64,000 nucleotides of DNA from Flavobacterium johnsoniae (GCF_001879205.1 NZ_MLFK01000002.1:124001-188000); one strand, 5' to 3'; shown: positions 53,865-62,909, numbered from the stretch's first letter. A program made the numbers and translations. The notes: a model not told the origin generated them from the sequence alone.

Positions 53865-55154
53865 TTAAAGTCTATTATCAGCTATGGTTCCCAAAACTCC
53901 TTTTACATCGTATAATAAACTATTTTCTTTTTGCAACTCTGAGAAATTTAATTCTAAACACTCCTTGTGAGAAACTCCCAGAACAATGGCGTCAAATGTA
54001 TTATCGGGAATACTGTTAATTGTTATTAAATTATATTCTTTTTTTACATCATTTGCATTAGCTAACGGATCGAAAATTGTTACTACAATTCCGTATTCTT
54101 TTAATGCTTTTACAACGTCTACAATTTTGGTATTACGAACATCAGGACAATTTTCTTTAAAAGTAATTCCAAGCATTAACAAATTTGCTCCATTAACCGA
54201 AATTCCTTTTTTAATCATTAACTTCACGATTTGAGAAGCTACATATTCTCCCATACTGTCATTCAAACGTCTTCCTGCTAGAATTATTTCGGGATGATAT
54301 CCAAATTCCTGAGCTCTTTGTGCTAAGTAATATGGATCTACACCTATGCAGTGCCCACCCACAAGACCTGGTTTAAATGGTAAGAAATTCCATTTTGTAG
54401 CAGCAGCAGTTAAAACTTCCTGCGTATCGATATTCATTAAATTGAAAATCTTAGCTAATTCATTCACAAAAGCAATATTGATATCTCGCTGAGAATTTTC
54501 AATCACTTTGGCTGCCTCGGCTACTTTTATTGATGGGGCTAAATGCGTACCAGCAATTATAACTGATTTGTATAATGCATCGACTTTTAAACCAATTTCA
54601 GGAGTTGAACCAGAAGTAACTTTTAGAATTTTTTCTACAGTATGTTCCTTATCTCCAGGATTTATTCTTTCAGGAGAATACCCTGCGAAAAAATCTTCAT
54701 TAAATTTCAGTCCTGAAACTTTTTCTAAAACAGGTACACATTGTTCTTCTGTAACACCTGGATAGACCGTTGATTCATAAATCACGATATCTCCTCTTTT
54801 AAGTATTTTGCCAACTGATTCGCTGGATTTATATAAAGGTGTTAAATCAGGTCTATTGTTTTTATCAACTGGTGTTGGAACTGTTATAATGAAATAGTTA
54901 CAGTTTGCTATATCTTCAAGCTGATTTGTACAGTATAATCCAACTTCATTTGTTTGATTATTAACCAATACTTTTTTTAAAGTCTCAGAATCAATTTCTA
55001 AAGTTGAATCAACTCCAGAATTTAAACTTTCAACTCTTGTTTCGTTTATATCAAATCCTACAACTGAATATTTTGTAGCAAATAATCTTGCTAAAGGCAA
55101 ACCAACATAACCTAAACCAATAACAGCTATTTTTATGTTTTGTTCCAATTTCAT
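53865..55154 (-). CDS. UDP-N-acetylhexosamine 6-dehydrogenase (TviB/WbpO/WecC type)
   Basis: A 429-residue UDP-sugar dehydrogenase. GLGYVGLPLARLFA at 13-26 binds NAD, ESTVYPGVTEEQCVP at 127-141 and AGYSPERINPGDKEH at 157-171 are characteristic of the UDP-HexNAc branch, and VGGHCIGVDPYYL holds the catalytic Cys269. It oxidises UDP-GalNAc or UDP-GlcNAc (or ManNAc) at C6 to the uronic acid. With the WbpP-like 4-epimerase of the first operon a route to UDP-GalNAcA is plausible. First gene after the 55.25-kb promoter. Confidence 0.88.
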   Translation of the reverse strand: MKLEQNIKIAVIGLGYVGLPLARLFATKYSVVGFDINETRVESLNSGVDSTLEIDSETLKKVLVNNQTNEVGLYCTNQLEDIANCNYFIITVPTPVDKNNRPDLTPLYKSSESVGKILKRGDIVIYESTVYPGVTEEQCVPVLEKVSGLKFNEDFFAGYSPERINPGDKEHTVEKILKVTSGSTPEIGLKVDALYKSVIIAGTHLAPSIKVAEAAKVIENSQRDINIAFVNELAKIFNLMNIDTQEVLTAAATKWNFLPFKPGLVGGHCIGVDPYYLAQRAQEFGYHPEIILAGRRLNDSMGEYVASQIVKLMIKKGISVNGANLLMLGITFKENCPDVRNTKIVDVVKALKEYGIVVTIFDPLANANDVKKEYNLITINSIPDNTFDAIVLGVSHKECLELNFSELQKENSLLYDVKGVLGTIADNRL

Positions 55155-55199
55155 TACTTTTTTATAATTTCACTCATTACAACTCATGGCTTCGCCCTT

Positions 55200-55223
55200 C
55201 TGAGTCACAAAATTTTGTCTCAG
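55200..55223 (-). promoter_or_regulatory. Inverted repeat in the leader of the long operon
   Basis: CTGAG and CTCAG flank ACAAAATTTTGT, with a two-base TC bulge, giving an 11-pair stem around a palindromic centre. It lies about 18 bases after the predicted transcription start (about 55241) and 45 bases before the ATG at 55154, on the non-coding leader. There is no T-run directly behind it, so it is not a typical terminator. A loading site for the adjacent NusG paralogue, an RNA-stabilising hairpin or an operator are the options. Confidence 0.5.
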
Positions 55224-55244
55224 ATGCCTTAAAATCATTTTCGG

Positions 55245-55275
55245 CAAATATAACATATTCACATTACTTAATCAA
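55245..55275 (-). promoter_or_regulatory. Promoter of the long polysaccharide operon (TTG-N20-TATATTTG)
   Basis: On the minus strand TTG (55273-55275) is followed after exactly 20 bases by TATATTTG (55245-55252). This is a full match to the Flavobacterium/Bacteroides housekeeping promoter, TTG-N17-23-TAnnTTTG. Expected transcription start is about 55241, with an 87-base leader before the UDP-HexNAc dehydrogenase ATG. It lies in the largest gene-free gap of the locus, directly after the terminator of the upstream operon. Confidence 0.75.
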
Positions 55276-55372
55276 TACGGTTTGTCGTATTACTAAAAAG
55301 AAATCGTATTAATTTTTTCTAAAAAAAACAAACTACTCTTAATCAAGTAATAAAGATTTTATTTACAAAAAC

Positions 55373-55413
55373 GAAGAGAGTATAAAACATTAAACAATGA
55401 TTAAACTCTCTTC
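55373..55413 (-). terminator. Terminator after the UpxY-like gene
   Basis: GAAGAGAGT and ACTCTCTTC form a perfect 9-pair stem with a 23-base AT-rich loop that can itself fold (CATT/AATG). On the minus strand it is followed by GTTTTTG. It stands 34 bases beyond the stop of the UpxY-like gene (55447) and before the promoter at 55.25 kb, so it probably ends the first operon. Confidence 0.65.
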
Positions 55414-55446
55414 CTTAATTTAATTCGTTCCTCTTTAGAAACGCAA

Positions 55447-55911
55447 CTATTTATATTTTATTTTCAAAACACAGCCTAATGATTCAAGTACTAAAATATA
55501 ATGTGTCTTCGAGACCTCCTGAACTATTGCATTTTGATTACTAAAAGCTCCTGTTTCTAATTTAATCCTGTCACCAACCTGAATTTTAGTTACTGAAACA
55601 TCTACAATATTTGAAGCATTTAAACTACTCTTAATGTTCGATATTTCTTCATCTCTAACAATTGCAGGTTTCCCTAACCAAAACAAATATCTTACAACAC
55701 CAGCAATTTGAAACACAGAATTTCGATCTGAATTTTCTAATTGCACAAAAACATAGGAATTAAAAAGCGGCATTTCAACCTTTTTCTTTCTATCAGACCA
55801 TTCTTTGATTTGAGTAATCAGTGGACAATAACATTCAATTCCCATTTGAGTAAGCTTTTCAGCTACTTTTTTCTCCCATTTCGGCTTTGTATACAGAACA
55901 TACCAATTCAT
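55447..55911 (-). CDS. UpxY/RfaH-like NusG paralogue (transcription antiterminator)
   Basis: A 154-residue protein with an N-terminal NGN domain starting MNWYVLYTKPKWEKKVAEKL, then CYCPLITQIKEWSDRKKK and PLFNSYVFVQ, and a C-terminal KOW-like segment around 110-135 (VGDRIKLETGAFSNQNAIVQEV). The arrangement is that of specialised NusG proteins such as RfaH and the Bacteroides UpxY family, which bind RNA polymerase at the 5' leader of long polysaccharide operons and suppress premature termination. It is the last gene of the first operon (95-base gap behind ugd) and lies directly before the leader of the 55-kb operon. Regulation of that operon is inference from location. Confidence 0.85.
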   Translation of the reverse strand: MNWYVLYTKPKWEKKVAEKLTQMGIECYCPLITQIKEWSDRKKKVEMPLFNSYVFVQLENSDRNSVFQIAGVVRYLFWLGKPAIVRDEEISNIKSSLNASNIVDVSVTKIQVGDRIKLETGAFSNQNAIVQEVSKTHYILVLESLGCVLKIKYK

Positions 55912-56006
55912 AATCTTTAATTATCTCGAAAATAAAACTCTTTTTCAATCTCACTTTGCCAACTTTCCATCTTCATCTTAATTTTATTTCAATTCATAAG
56001 ATCCAA

Positions 56007-57398
56007 TTACGAACCTATTCCATTATATATAAATCCAATTGACTGCAATTCTTTTGCATTTAGAATATTTCTTCCATCAAAAACAAACGCCGGCTTATGC
56101 ATTGAATCATAAATCTTTTGCCAATCGTAAGTTGTAAATTCATCCCATTCTGTTAAAACGGCAACTGCATGAGATCCTTTACAAGCTTCGTATGCATTAT
56201 CAAAAATTATTAGCGCCTTGGCATTTTCTTCTGCAGATCTTGTTTCTAAATAATCTAAATCGCTAAGCATTTTAGTTCTTGAAACTTTTGGATCATAAAC
56301 AGAAATTTTTGCTTGTTCATTAATTAAATCATCGGCCACATAAATCGCCGCTGATTCTCTTGTATCGTTGGTATCTTTTTTGAATGCCCACCCTAAAAAG
56401 GCGATTTTCTTGTCGGCTACAGTATTATACAGTGTTTGAACAATTTTATTTGAAAACCTTCTTTTTTGATGATCGTTCATAATAATAACTTGTTCCCAAT
56501 AATCTGCCACTTCATTTAACCCATATGTTTTTGCAATATAAACCAGATTTAAAATATCTTTTTGAAAACAAGAACCTCCAAAACCAACAGAAGCTTTTAA
56601 GAATTTTGGTCCTATCCTACTGTCCATTCCGATTGCTCTTGCCACTTCATTTACATCTGCACCTGTTTTTTCGCAAAGTTCAGACATTGCATTAATAGAA
56701 GAAATACGTTGTGCCAAAAATGCATTCGCAGTTAACTTAGATAACTCAGATGACCAAACATTTGTTGTTAGAATTTTATCTTTACTAACCCAGTTTGCAT
56801 AAACATCAACCAAAGCTTTAATCGCGGCTTCCCCTTCCGGAGTTGTGTCTCCTCCAATTAAAATTCGGTCTGGGTTCAATAAATCTGTAACTGCAGTTCC
56901 TTCTGCTAAAAATTCAGGATTTGACAAAATCTGAAATTGAACACCATTTCCTGTATTATCTAGTATACTTTTAATTGCTTCGGCAGTTCTAACAGGTAAA
57001 GTTGATTTTTCTACCACAATTTTATTCTGCTTCGCTACTTTTGCAATTTGTCTGGCACACAATTCAATATACTTTAAATCAGCTGCCATACCTTTTCCTT
57101 TACCATAAGTTTTGGTTGGGGTATTTACAGAAATAAAAATAACTTGTGCCTCATCGATTGCCTTTTCAACTTCTGTTGAAAAAAATAAATTTCTGCCTCT
57201 AGCCTCAGCTACGATTTCTGAAAGTCCAGGCTCATAAATCGGAATATTATCAGTATTTGGATCATTCCAATCTTTTATTCTCTGTTCATTCAAGTCTACA
57301 ACTGTAACCTGAATATGTGGACATTTTTGAGCAATTACCGCCATTGTCGGACCTCCAACATAACCAGCACCAATGCAGCAAATTTTTGTAATTTCCAT
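56007..57398 (-). CDS. ugd: UDP-glucose 6-dehydrogenase, animal-like type
   Basis: A 463-residue UGDH that follows the animal enzyme rather than short bacterial Ugd proteins. [18 protein letters not shown] at 6-23, [21 protein letters not shown] at 88-108, [10 protein letters not shown] at 161-170 and [11 protein letters not shown] with catalytic Cys277 all agree in order and spacing with vertebrate UGDH. It oxidises UDP-glucose to UDP-glucuronate with two NAD. The C-terminal UDP-binding half ([19 protein letters not shown]) is complete. It provides hexuronate for the glycan and sits 22 bases after the 4-epimerase gene. Confidence 0.93.
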   Translation of the reverse strand: MEITKICCIGAGYVGGPTMAVIAQKCPHIQVTVVDLNEQRIKDWNDPNTDNIPIYEPGLSEIVAEARGRNLFFSTEVEKAIDEAQVIFISVNTPTKTYGKGKGMAADLKYIELCARQIAKVAKQNKIVVEKSTLPVRTAEAIKSILDNTGNGVQFQILSNPEFLAEGTAVTDLLNPDRILIGGDTTPEGEAAIKALVDVYANWVSKDKILTTNVWSSELSKLTANAFLAQRISSINAMSELCEKTGADVNEVARAIGMDSRIGPKFLKASVGFGGSCFQKDILNLVYIAKTYGLNEVADYWEQVIIMNDHQKRRFSNKIVQTLYNTVADKKIAFLGWAFKKDTNDTRESAAIYVADDLINEQAKISVYDPKVSRTKMLSDLDYLETRSAEENAKALIIFDNAYEACKGSHAVAVLTEWDEFTTYDWQKIYDSMHKPAFVFDGRNILNAKELQSIGFIYNGIGS

Positions 57399-57420
57399 CT
57401 ACTCTCTTATTATCTTATTT

Positions 57421-58434
57421 TTATTTCAAATTATTCCAATACCAGCTAACAGCCTCTTTTAATCCCTCTTGTAAAGAATATTTTGGATTGTAGCCCAGTA
57501 GTTTTTTTGCTTTTTCGATACTTGCCAACGAATGCGGTATATCTCCTGCACGGTTTTCACCATAAATAATTTCGACTTCAGCAATTTTCGGATCAAATTC
57601 CGACAGGTACTTTTTTAGATAACCCACTAAATCATTTAATGTATTTCTATCACCAAAAGCAGTATTATAAACGGTATTAACTGCAGTCTGATTTTCAATA
57701 GTCATAGCTAATTCATTCATTTGAATTACATTATCTATATAGGTAAAATCACGTGAATAATTGCCGTCGCCATTAATTACAGGGCTTTCAAGATTCATTA
57801 ACTGTCTAACAAATTTCGGAATAACTGCCGCATAAGCACCATCCGGATCTTGTTTTCTTCCAAAAACATTAAAATATCGAAGTCCAATAGTTTCTAAACC
57901 ATAGGTTCTGCTGAAAATTTCAGCATATAATTCGTTTACATATTTTGTTATTGCATAAGGTGACAAAGGTTTCCCTATTACTTCTTCAACTTTTGGCAAT
58001 CCTTCAGAATCTCCATAAGTAGACGAACTCGCTGCATAAATAAAACGTCTTACTTTTGCATCACGAGCAGCTACCAGCATATTTAAAAACCCAGAAACAT
58101 TGACATCATTAGTTGTTATTGGATCATTTATTGATCTTGGAACAGAGCCTAAAGCTGCCTGATGCAAAACATAATCTACACCTACAACCGCCACTTTACA
58201 ATGTTCAAGATTTCTAATATCACCTTCAATTAATTTGTAATTGGGATTATTTATAAAATCTTTCAGATTATGACGATGACCTGTAGAAAAGTTATCTAAA
58301 CAAATTACCCTATGTCCCAATCCTAAAAAATACTCCGATAAATTCGAACCAATAAATCCTGCTCCTCCGGTTATTAATATGGTATTTTGACTTGAAGTTT
58401 TCATTTGCTCTACATTATTTTTTTCTAAATACAT
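57421..58434 (-). CDS. wbpP: UDP-N-acetylglucosamine 4-epimerase (WbpP/TviC)
   Basis: A 337-residue extended SDR. ILITGGAGFIGSNLSEYF near 19-36, CLDNFSTGHRHNL, QAALGSVPRSINDP (the WbpP/TviC-specific block), AASSSTYGDSEGLPK and YAITKYVNE with the catalytic Tyr and Lys are all present. WbpP enzymes interconvert UDP-GlcNAc and UDP-GalNAc and, less well, UDP-Glc/UDP-Gal. The annotated start (58434) overlaps wzc by 20 bases; a second ATG at 58404, 10 bases after the wzc stop, may be the true one. With the TviB-type dehydrogenase at 53865 it could yield UDP-GalNAcA. Confidence 0.88.
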   Translation of the reverse strand: MYLEKNNVEQMKTSSQNTILITGGAGFIGSNLSEYFLGLGHRVICLDNFSTGHRHNLKDFINNPNYKLIEGDIRNLEHCKVAVVGVDYVLHQAALGSVPRSINDPITTNDVNVSGFLNMLVAARDAKVRRFIYAASSSTYGDSEGLPKVEEVIGKPLSPYAITKYVNELYAEIFSRTYGLETIGLRYFNVFGRKQDPDGAYAAVIPKFVRQLMNLESPVINGDGNYSRDFTYIDNVIQMNELAMTIENQTAVNTVYNTAFGDRNTLNDLVGYLKKYLSEFDPKIAEVEIIYGENRAGDIPHSLASIEKAKKLLGYNPKYSLQEGLKEAVSWYWNNLK

Positions 58435-60865
58435 TAGAAATCAGTTTCCAAATTCCAGTTTTTTCTTCTTCTTCATGATATCCGTTTGCATAAGCTCCAT
58501 AGCCGTAGCCATATCCGTAAGTAGAACCATATTTTGCTTTATTTTCAAAACCGTTAAAAACGATACTGGCATTACTCAGTTCTCCTCTTTTAATTCTGTT
58601 ATTAAGCAACGTGATCATATCTTTTTTAGTATAATTTTGTCTTACTATATAAAGAGTAACATCGGCATATTGAACTAACTCCAGAGCATCTGAAACCAAA
58701 CCTACTGGAGGCGTATCCAGAATAATATAATCATATTTCTGTTTAAGTTCCTCCATCAACTCAGTCATGGCATCGCTTAAAATTAACTCAGATGGATTTG
58801 GTGGAATTGGTCCTGAAAGTATAACATCCAAATTTGATATCTGGGTTGAATTTGTAATTTCCGCCAAAGTATTTTGTCTGATCAAATAATTCACTACCCC
58901 TAATTGATTATTGGTCAAACAAAATTCATCTGCCAAACGAGGTTTTCTCAAATCTAAACCAACAATTACGGTTTTCTTTTCGCTTAAAGCAAAAACTGTT
59001 GCGATATTTATAGAGCAAAAAGTTTTTCCTTCACCACTAATAGAAGACGTAATCATTAAGGTTTTTGAACCGTTTAACTGCTGTCTTTTGTATAAAAATT
59101 GCAATGACGAACGAATACCTCTAAAAGCTTCTGAAAGTGCAGACTTTGGCTTATCAAATACAGCCAGGCTTACAGCATCTTTATTAACCCCCACAACACC
59201 TATTATCGGTATATCGGTTAGTTTATTAATATCATCCGTATTTTGAATTGAATTATTTATAAAGAAAATCGCAAATACGAACATCAGTGGAATTAAAATT
59301 CCTAAAAACAAAGCAAGCACATAATTTGCTGAAGTTTTTGGCCCAATTAACCCCCCGCCAATATCTTTAGCAGGATCAATAAAATGAATATCTGATAAAT
59401 TAGAAGCTTTTACAATTTCGGCTTCATTTCGTTTCTGAAGAAATTCAGTATAAATATTATCGCTTAAATCATATTTTCTCTTGATTTTTAATAATTCCTG
59501 CTGCTCTTCCGGAAGTTTTCTTACTGTGCTTTCTGCCTGACCAATTTTAGCATTCACTAATGAAAGATCGTATAATAAAGAAGCTTTTGCAGAAGCAATA
59601 TTTTCTAACAAAACACTTTTTACAGCCTGCATTTGATTGTCAAAATCCTTAAAAATCTTATCGCTTTTTACCGCATAAGCCATTTCTGATCTTTGCGTCG
59701 ATAAAGCAATAAGTTTTGAAACACTTGAAACAATATTTGGATCTTCTATACCAGCAACAGAAGGCGCCGGAAGTCTTGAATAATCAACACTATTATTCAA
59801 ATATGTTTTTAAAGAATTATAATAAGCAATTTTTCTTGTAACTTGATCTTTTTCTACATCAAAGTCCATTATTTTATCTGAGAATTTTGCTCCTCCGTCT
59901 TCAATCTCAAATATATTTTTATCTTTTCTGAAAGTTTTTAATTCATTACCCGTTTGCTTTAACTGAGATTCCATAGCAACAAGTGTACTATCTATAAATC
60001 TTATTGTATTAGTCGCGAACTGGTTTTTACCATCCAGCTGAATTTTAATTAACATTTTTACAGTCGAGTTCAAGTACTCAACCATTCTTGCTTTGTTAGT
60101 CCCCTGTAAACTTAAAGTTAATAGAGAACCTGCATTTTTATCCGCATCAACATTTATTTCTCTATAGCGAGCAACAGTTCCGTCAAAATCATTAAATTTT
60201 ACGAAATATTCTTTTCCTTTATAAAAACCTGGATTGTCATTAATTTGCAATTTCCAGTTTAAAAAAGGAAGAGAAACCTGCTCTCCAACTTTATATTTTT
60301 TAGCAAAAGTTACAGGCTGTACAGAAGTATTACTGTATATGTTGTTTGAATATGTTATTAATGAAACCGAATTAGTTTCAAAAGGAATCTCAATTTGGTA
60401 TTCATTTTCACTTAAAAATTTAATCTTGATTAAAGTATTGGCAAGCTGTCCTTTTGTTTTATCAATGTCTACATAAAAAGGAACTGCACCATAAGAATCG
60501 ATTAAATTATATTTACCTTGTTCTAAATAATCTATATAGTACTGCAGTTTATTAACAACTAATTCGTTGTGAGATCGAGATTGTAAAATTGTCGAAATTC
60601 CGTTTACCTGATCAGAAATACCTCCCCAATTAAAAACCAAGCTGGTATTTGATGTAAAAAACGGATTGCTTTCTTCTTTGATTGAAATCATAGTCTGCAT
60701 TCCGTAAATTTTTTCTTTTCGAATATTTACCTGATATGCAATAGTAAAAGCGATTATTAAACTGGCCAAAAACCATTTCCAATAACTTAAAATTTTCAGC
60801 AAAAACCCTTTAAAATCAAAATTTGAATGATTCTCAAAAATGGAAAAATCTTTTATATCTAACAT
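58415..60865 (-). CDS. wzc: Wzc-type tyrosine autokinase/co-polymerase
   Basis: An 816-residue fusion of a Wzz domain and a BY-kinase. Membrane segments are near 32-49 and 512-536, with a long periplasmic coiled-coil region and a GNVR-like block (VRKLPEEQQELLKIKRKYD near 450) between them. The cytoplasmic part has Walker A SSISGEGKTF at 607-616, Walker A' IVGLDLRKP near 634-642, Walker B YDYIILDTPP at 711-720, and a tail with seven tyrosines between 779 and 796 (YGSTYGYGYGYG...). Such kinases cycle between phospho-states to control polymer length and export. It follows wza by 15 bases, the normal pairing. Confidence 0.93.
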   Translation of the reverse strand: MLDIKDFSIFENHSNFDFKGFLLKILSYWKWFLASLIIAFTIAYQVNIRKEKIYGMQTMISIKEESNPFFTSNTSLVFNWGGISDQVNGISTILQSRSHNELVVNKLQYYIDYLEQGKYNLIDSYGAVPFYVDIDKTKGQLANTLIKIKFLSENEYQIEIPFETNSVSLITYSNNIYSNTSVQPVTFAKKYKVGEQVSLPFLNWKLQINDNPGFYKGKEYFVKFNDFDGTVARYREINVDADKNAGSLLTLSLQGTNKARMVEYLNSTVKMLIKIQLDGKNQFATNTIRFIDSTLVAMESQLKQTGNELKTFRKDKNIFEIEDGGAKFSDKIMDFDVEKDQVTRKIAYYNSLKTYLNNSVDYSRLPAPSVAGIEDPNIVSSVSKLIALSTQRSEMAYAVKSDKIFKDFDNQMQAVKSVLLENIASAKASLLYDLSLVNAKIGQAESTVRKLPEEQQELLKIKRKYDLSDNIYTEFLQKRNEAEIVKASNLSDIHFIDPAKDIGGGLIGPKTSANYVLALFLGILIPLMFVFAIFFINNSIQNTDDINKLTDIPIIGVVGVNKDAVSLAVFDKPKSALSEAFRGIRSSLQFLYKRQQLNGSKTLMITSSISGEGKTFCSINIATVFALSEKKTVIVGLDLRKPRLADEFCLTNNQLGVVNYLIRQNTLAEITNSTQISNLDVILSGPIPPNPSELILSDAMTELMEELKQKYDYIILDTPPVGLVSDALELVQYADVTLYIVRQNYTKKDMITLLNNRIKRGELSNASIVFNGFENKAKYGSTYGYGYGYGAYANGYHEEEEKTGIWKLISNVFRKK

Positions 60866-60880
60866 CTTCTGAATAGAGTT

Positions 60881-61675
60881 TTAATTTTTGATTATCAAAT
60901 AAACTGTCGTTGCTAATGACAATAAAGTTATAATAGTACCTATCGACTGTATACCTGTCTGTCCTGTTCCCCATGTTTTTTGCCTTAAAGGCTTAACATA
61001 TATGTAATCATTTGGCTGAAGATTATAGTAAGGTGACTTCATTACATTGACATCAGTAAGATCCAGATCATGCATTTGAACTCCAGTAGGTGTTTGACGA
61101 ATGATTGTTACTGATTTTCTATTCCCAACAGTTGTAATATCGCCTGAATTCGCGATTGCTTCCATTATATTTACTCGTTCTTGAAACAATGTTTTAGTAC
61201 CCGTACTTCCAACTTCTCCATTGATAGTATATCTAAAACCCGCTAGTTTTACTGTTACAAAGATATTAGCTTCGCTTTTAAAATGCTCTTCAAGAAGCTT
61301 TTTTTCAATGTTAACCCTAACCTCTTCTAGAGTGTAACCAATAACGTTAATTTCTCCTAAAATTGGCATTCTTATATTTCCGTGATCGTCAACCGTAAAT
61401 CCATCAAAATACAAAACCGCCTCTGATTTTGCGGTGGCTGCAGAAGTATTTTCTGTTGTATTAAAAATAGCTACCAGCTTTGGATCGATTGCTTTTATAT
61501 TAATACTTAAAACATCATTTACCTGAAGTCTATATGGTTTTGATTCTACCGCAGCAATATTAGGGTGTTCACTTGAAGAATTTTTATCTTGCAAATAAGT
61601 TAGATCTTTTATAGGAATGCAAGAGGTAAATAATGCACTTATTAATAATAGAATACAGATGCTCTTTCTGGTCAT
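60881..61675 (-). CDS. wza: Wza-type outer-membrane polysaccharide export lipoprotein
   Basis: A 264-residue lipoprotein. The signal peptide ends in a lipobox LFTSC with the lipid-carrying Cys at residue 19. YRLQVNDVLSINIKAID begins the poly-export domain, followed by FTVDDHGNIRMPILGEINVIG and a SLBB domain (FRYTINGEVGSTGTKTLFQERVN, then ANSGDIT). The C-terminus (about 245-264) is a hydrophobic helix, which in Wza forms the outer-membrane pore. It is the first gene of the operon and has a promoter motif 17 bases upstream. It is short compared with E. coli Wza, but of normal size for Flavobacterium-type proteins. Confidence 0.92.
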   Translation of the reverse strand: MTRKSICILLLISALFTSCIPIKDLTYLQDKNSSSEHPNIAAVESKPYRLQVNDVLSINIKAIDPKLVAIFNTTENTSAATAKSEAVLYFDGFTVDDHGNIRMPILGEINVIGYTLEEVRVNIEKKLLEEHFKSEANIFVTVKLAGFRYTINGEVGSTGTKTLFQERVNIMEAIANSGDITTVGNRKSVTIIRQTPTGVQMHDLDLTDVNVMKSPYYNLQPNDYIYVKPLRQKTWGTGQTGIQSIGTIITLLSLATTVYLIIKN

Positions 61676-61691
61676 TGTTAAAATTTTACCG

Positions 61692-61699
61692 CAAATATA
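61692..61699 (-). promoter_or_regulatory. Promoter -7 element of the wza operon (TATATTTG)
   Basis: TATATTTG on the minus strand equals the best form of TAnnTTTG. A CTG, close to the TTG consensus, occurs 17 bases upstream at 61717-61719. Predicted transcription start is about 61688, only about 13 bases before the wza ATG, so a very short leader. It lies in the 70-base gap behind recR. Confidence 0.6.
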
Positions 61700-61745
61700 G
61701 CTTTTCCTTTAGTTTCCAGAAAATCTATGTTTTATTTGATTTTAG

Positions 61746-62366
61746 TTAATTATTTTTGAAAGTTTTTTCGAATGGAACCCGATGCAGAATACTTCGTCCA
61801 AGGGTAATTTCGTCCGCATATTCTAATTCATCTCCAACAGAGATTCCTCGTGCAATAGTGGAGATTATTATTTCTGATTCGGCGATTTGTTTATAAATAT
61901 AAAAATTGGTAGTATCTCCTTCCATTGTTGAGCTCAAAGCAAAAATAATCTCAATTATTTTTCCTGCTTTTACTTTTTCAACTAAGCTAAAAATATTTAA
62001 CTGACTTGGGCCAACCCCTTCGATTGGAGAAATTTTCCCACCCAAAACATGATAAATCCCTTTATACTGTCCCGTATTTTCAATAGCCATGACGTCGCGA
62101 ATATCTTCAACTACACAAATGGTCTGATGATTTCTGGCAGAATTTGCACAAATTTCGCAAACTGTTGTATCCGAAATGTTATGGCAATTTTCGCAAAACT
62201 TAATATCTTCACGCATATTCAACAGCGCTTGCGACAAGAAACCTGTCTGCTCTTTTGGCTGTTTTAACAAATGAAGAACCAAACGCAATGCCGTACGCTT
62301 ACCTATTCCAGGCAATTGCGACATTTCGTTGACTGCTTTTTCTATTAGTTTTGATGAAAATTCCAT
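61746..62366 (-). CDS. recR: Recombination mediator RecR
   Basis: A 206-residue RecR of standard length. An N-terminal helix-hairpin-helix ([17 protein letters not shown]) is followed by a four-Cys zinc motif (C58, C61, C70, C73) and a Toprim domain starting [14 protein letters not shown], and ending with a Walker-like C-terminal region ([14 protein letters not shown]). It acts with RecF/RecO to load RecA on gapped DNA. It is housekeeping and marks the edge of the polysaccharide locus. A promoter motif ends only 6 bases before its ATG. Confidence 0.96.
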   Translation of the reverse strand: MEFSSKLIEKAVNEMSQLPGIGKRTALRLVLHLLKQPKEQTGFLSQALLNMREDIKFCENCHNISDTTVCEICANSARNHQTICVVEDIRDVMAIENTGQYKGIYHVLGGKISPIEGVGPSQLNIFSLVEKVKAGKIIEIIFALSSTMEGDTTNFYIYKQIAESEIIISTIARGISVGDELEYADEITLGRSILHRVPFEKTFKNN

Positions 62367-62371
62367 GACGA

Positions 62372-62379
62372 CAAAAGTA
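62372..62379 (-). promoter_or_regulatory. Candidate -7 element of recR (TACTTTTG)
   Basis: TACTTTTG matches TAnnTTTG on the minus strand. Its last base is 6 bases from the A of the recR ATG (62366). If transcription begins the usual four or so bases after the octamer, the recR message would be nearly leaderless. There is no TTG at 17-23 bases upstream, so only the -7 half is supported. Confidence 0.45.
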
Positions 62380-62543
62380 ACATATTTAATGGTATCCGCA
62401 GCTTTGACGCATCTAAAATCAACTCTTTACATAAATAAAAAATTGTTTCTTAAAATTTATCTGACCAAATAGAAACAACATCCATTTATGACTATCTTAA
62501 AGCAAAGAGACCATAAAAGAAGCAGTAGAAAATCCTTAATATA

Positions 62544-62909
62544 TTAATATTGGTTTGTAGCCAGCAAAACCAAAGTGCAAGCAACTTCTACTTCTATATT
62601 ATTTAATTCTAGTAATTGATACAGTTCAGGGTTTTCTGTTCCGGGATTAAAAATTACTCTTTTTGGCTGCGCTTCAACAATATAATTATAATAATCTCTT
62701 TGACGCGAAGGATTTAAGTACAAGGTTACGGTATCTATATTTTTAACAGGAACCGCTTTGGTATGGATTTTCACACCTGCAACTTCACCTGTATTTTGTC
62801 CAATTGCAAGAACTGTATGTCCTTTTTGAGTTAGTGCATTTATCGCTCTAAAAGCATAACGATCTGGTTTTGTGGTAGCACCAAGAAGTAAGGTTTTTTT
62901 ATTTTTCAT
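62544..62909 (-). CDS. CoA-binding domain protein (YccU-like)
   Basis: About 121 residues from the ATG at 62909, giving the family-typical start MKNKKTLLLGATTKPDRYA. The frame extends to 62930, but a promoter-like octamer at 62928-62935 makes that upstream start unlikely. It is a single Rossmann-like CoA_binding_2 domain: LLLGATT near 6-12, GHTVLAIGQNTGEV, and FNPGTENPELYQLL toward the end. Homologues bind CoA; their cellular role is not well defined. It is not part of the polysaccharide pathway. Confidence 0.8.
   Translation of the reverse strand: MKNKKTLLLGATTKPDRYAFRAINALTQKGHTVLAIGQNTGEVAGVKIHTKAVPVKNIDTVTLYLNPSRQRDYYNYIVEAQPKRVIFNPGTENPELYQLLELNNIEVEVACTLVLLATNQY

Noticed and set aside
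55170-55187. Five-codon open frame (ATG to TGA) in the operon leader
   Set aside because: Too short to distinguish from chance, no ribosome-binding context; kept only as a possible detail for the leader.
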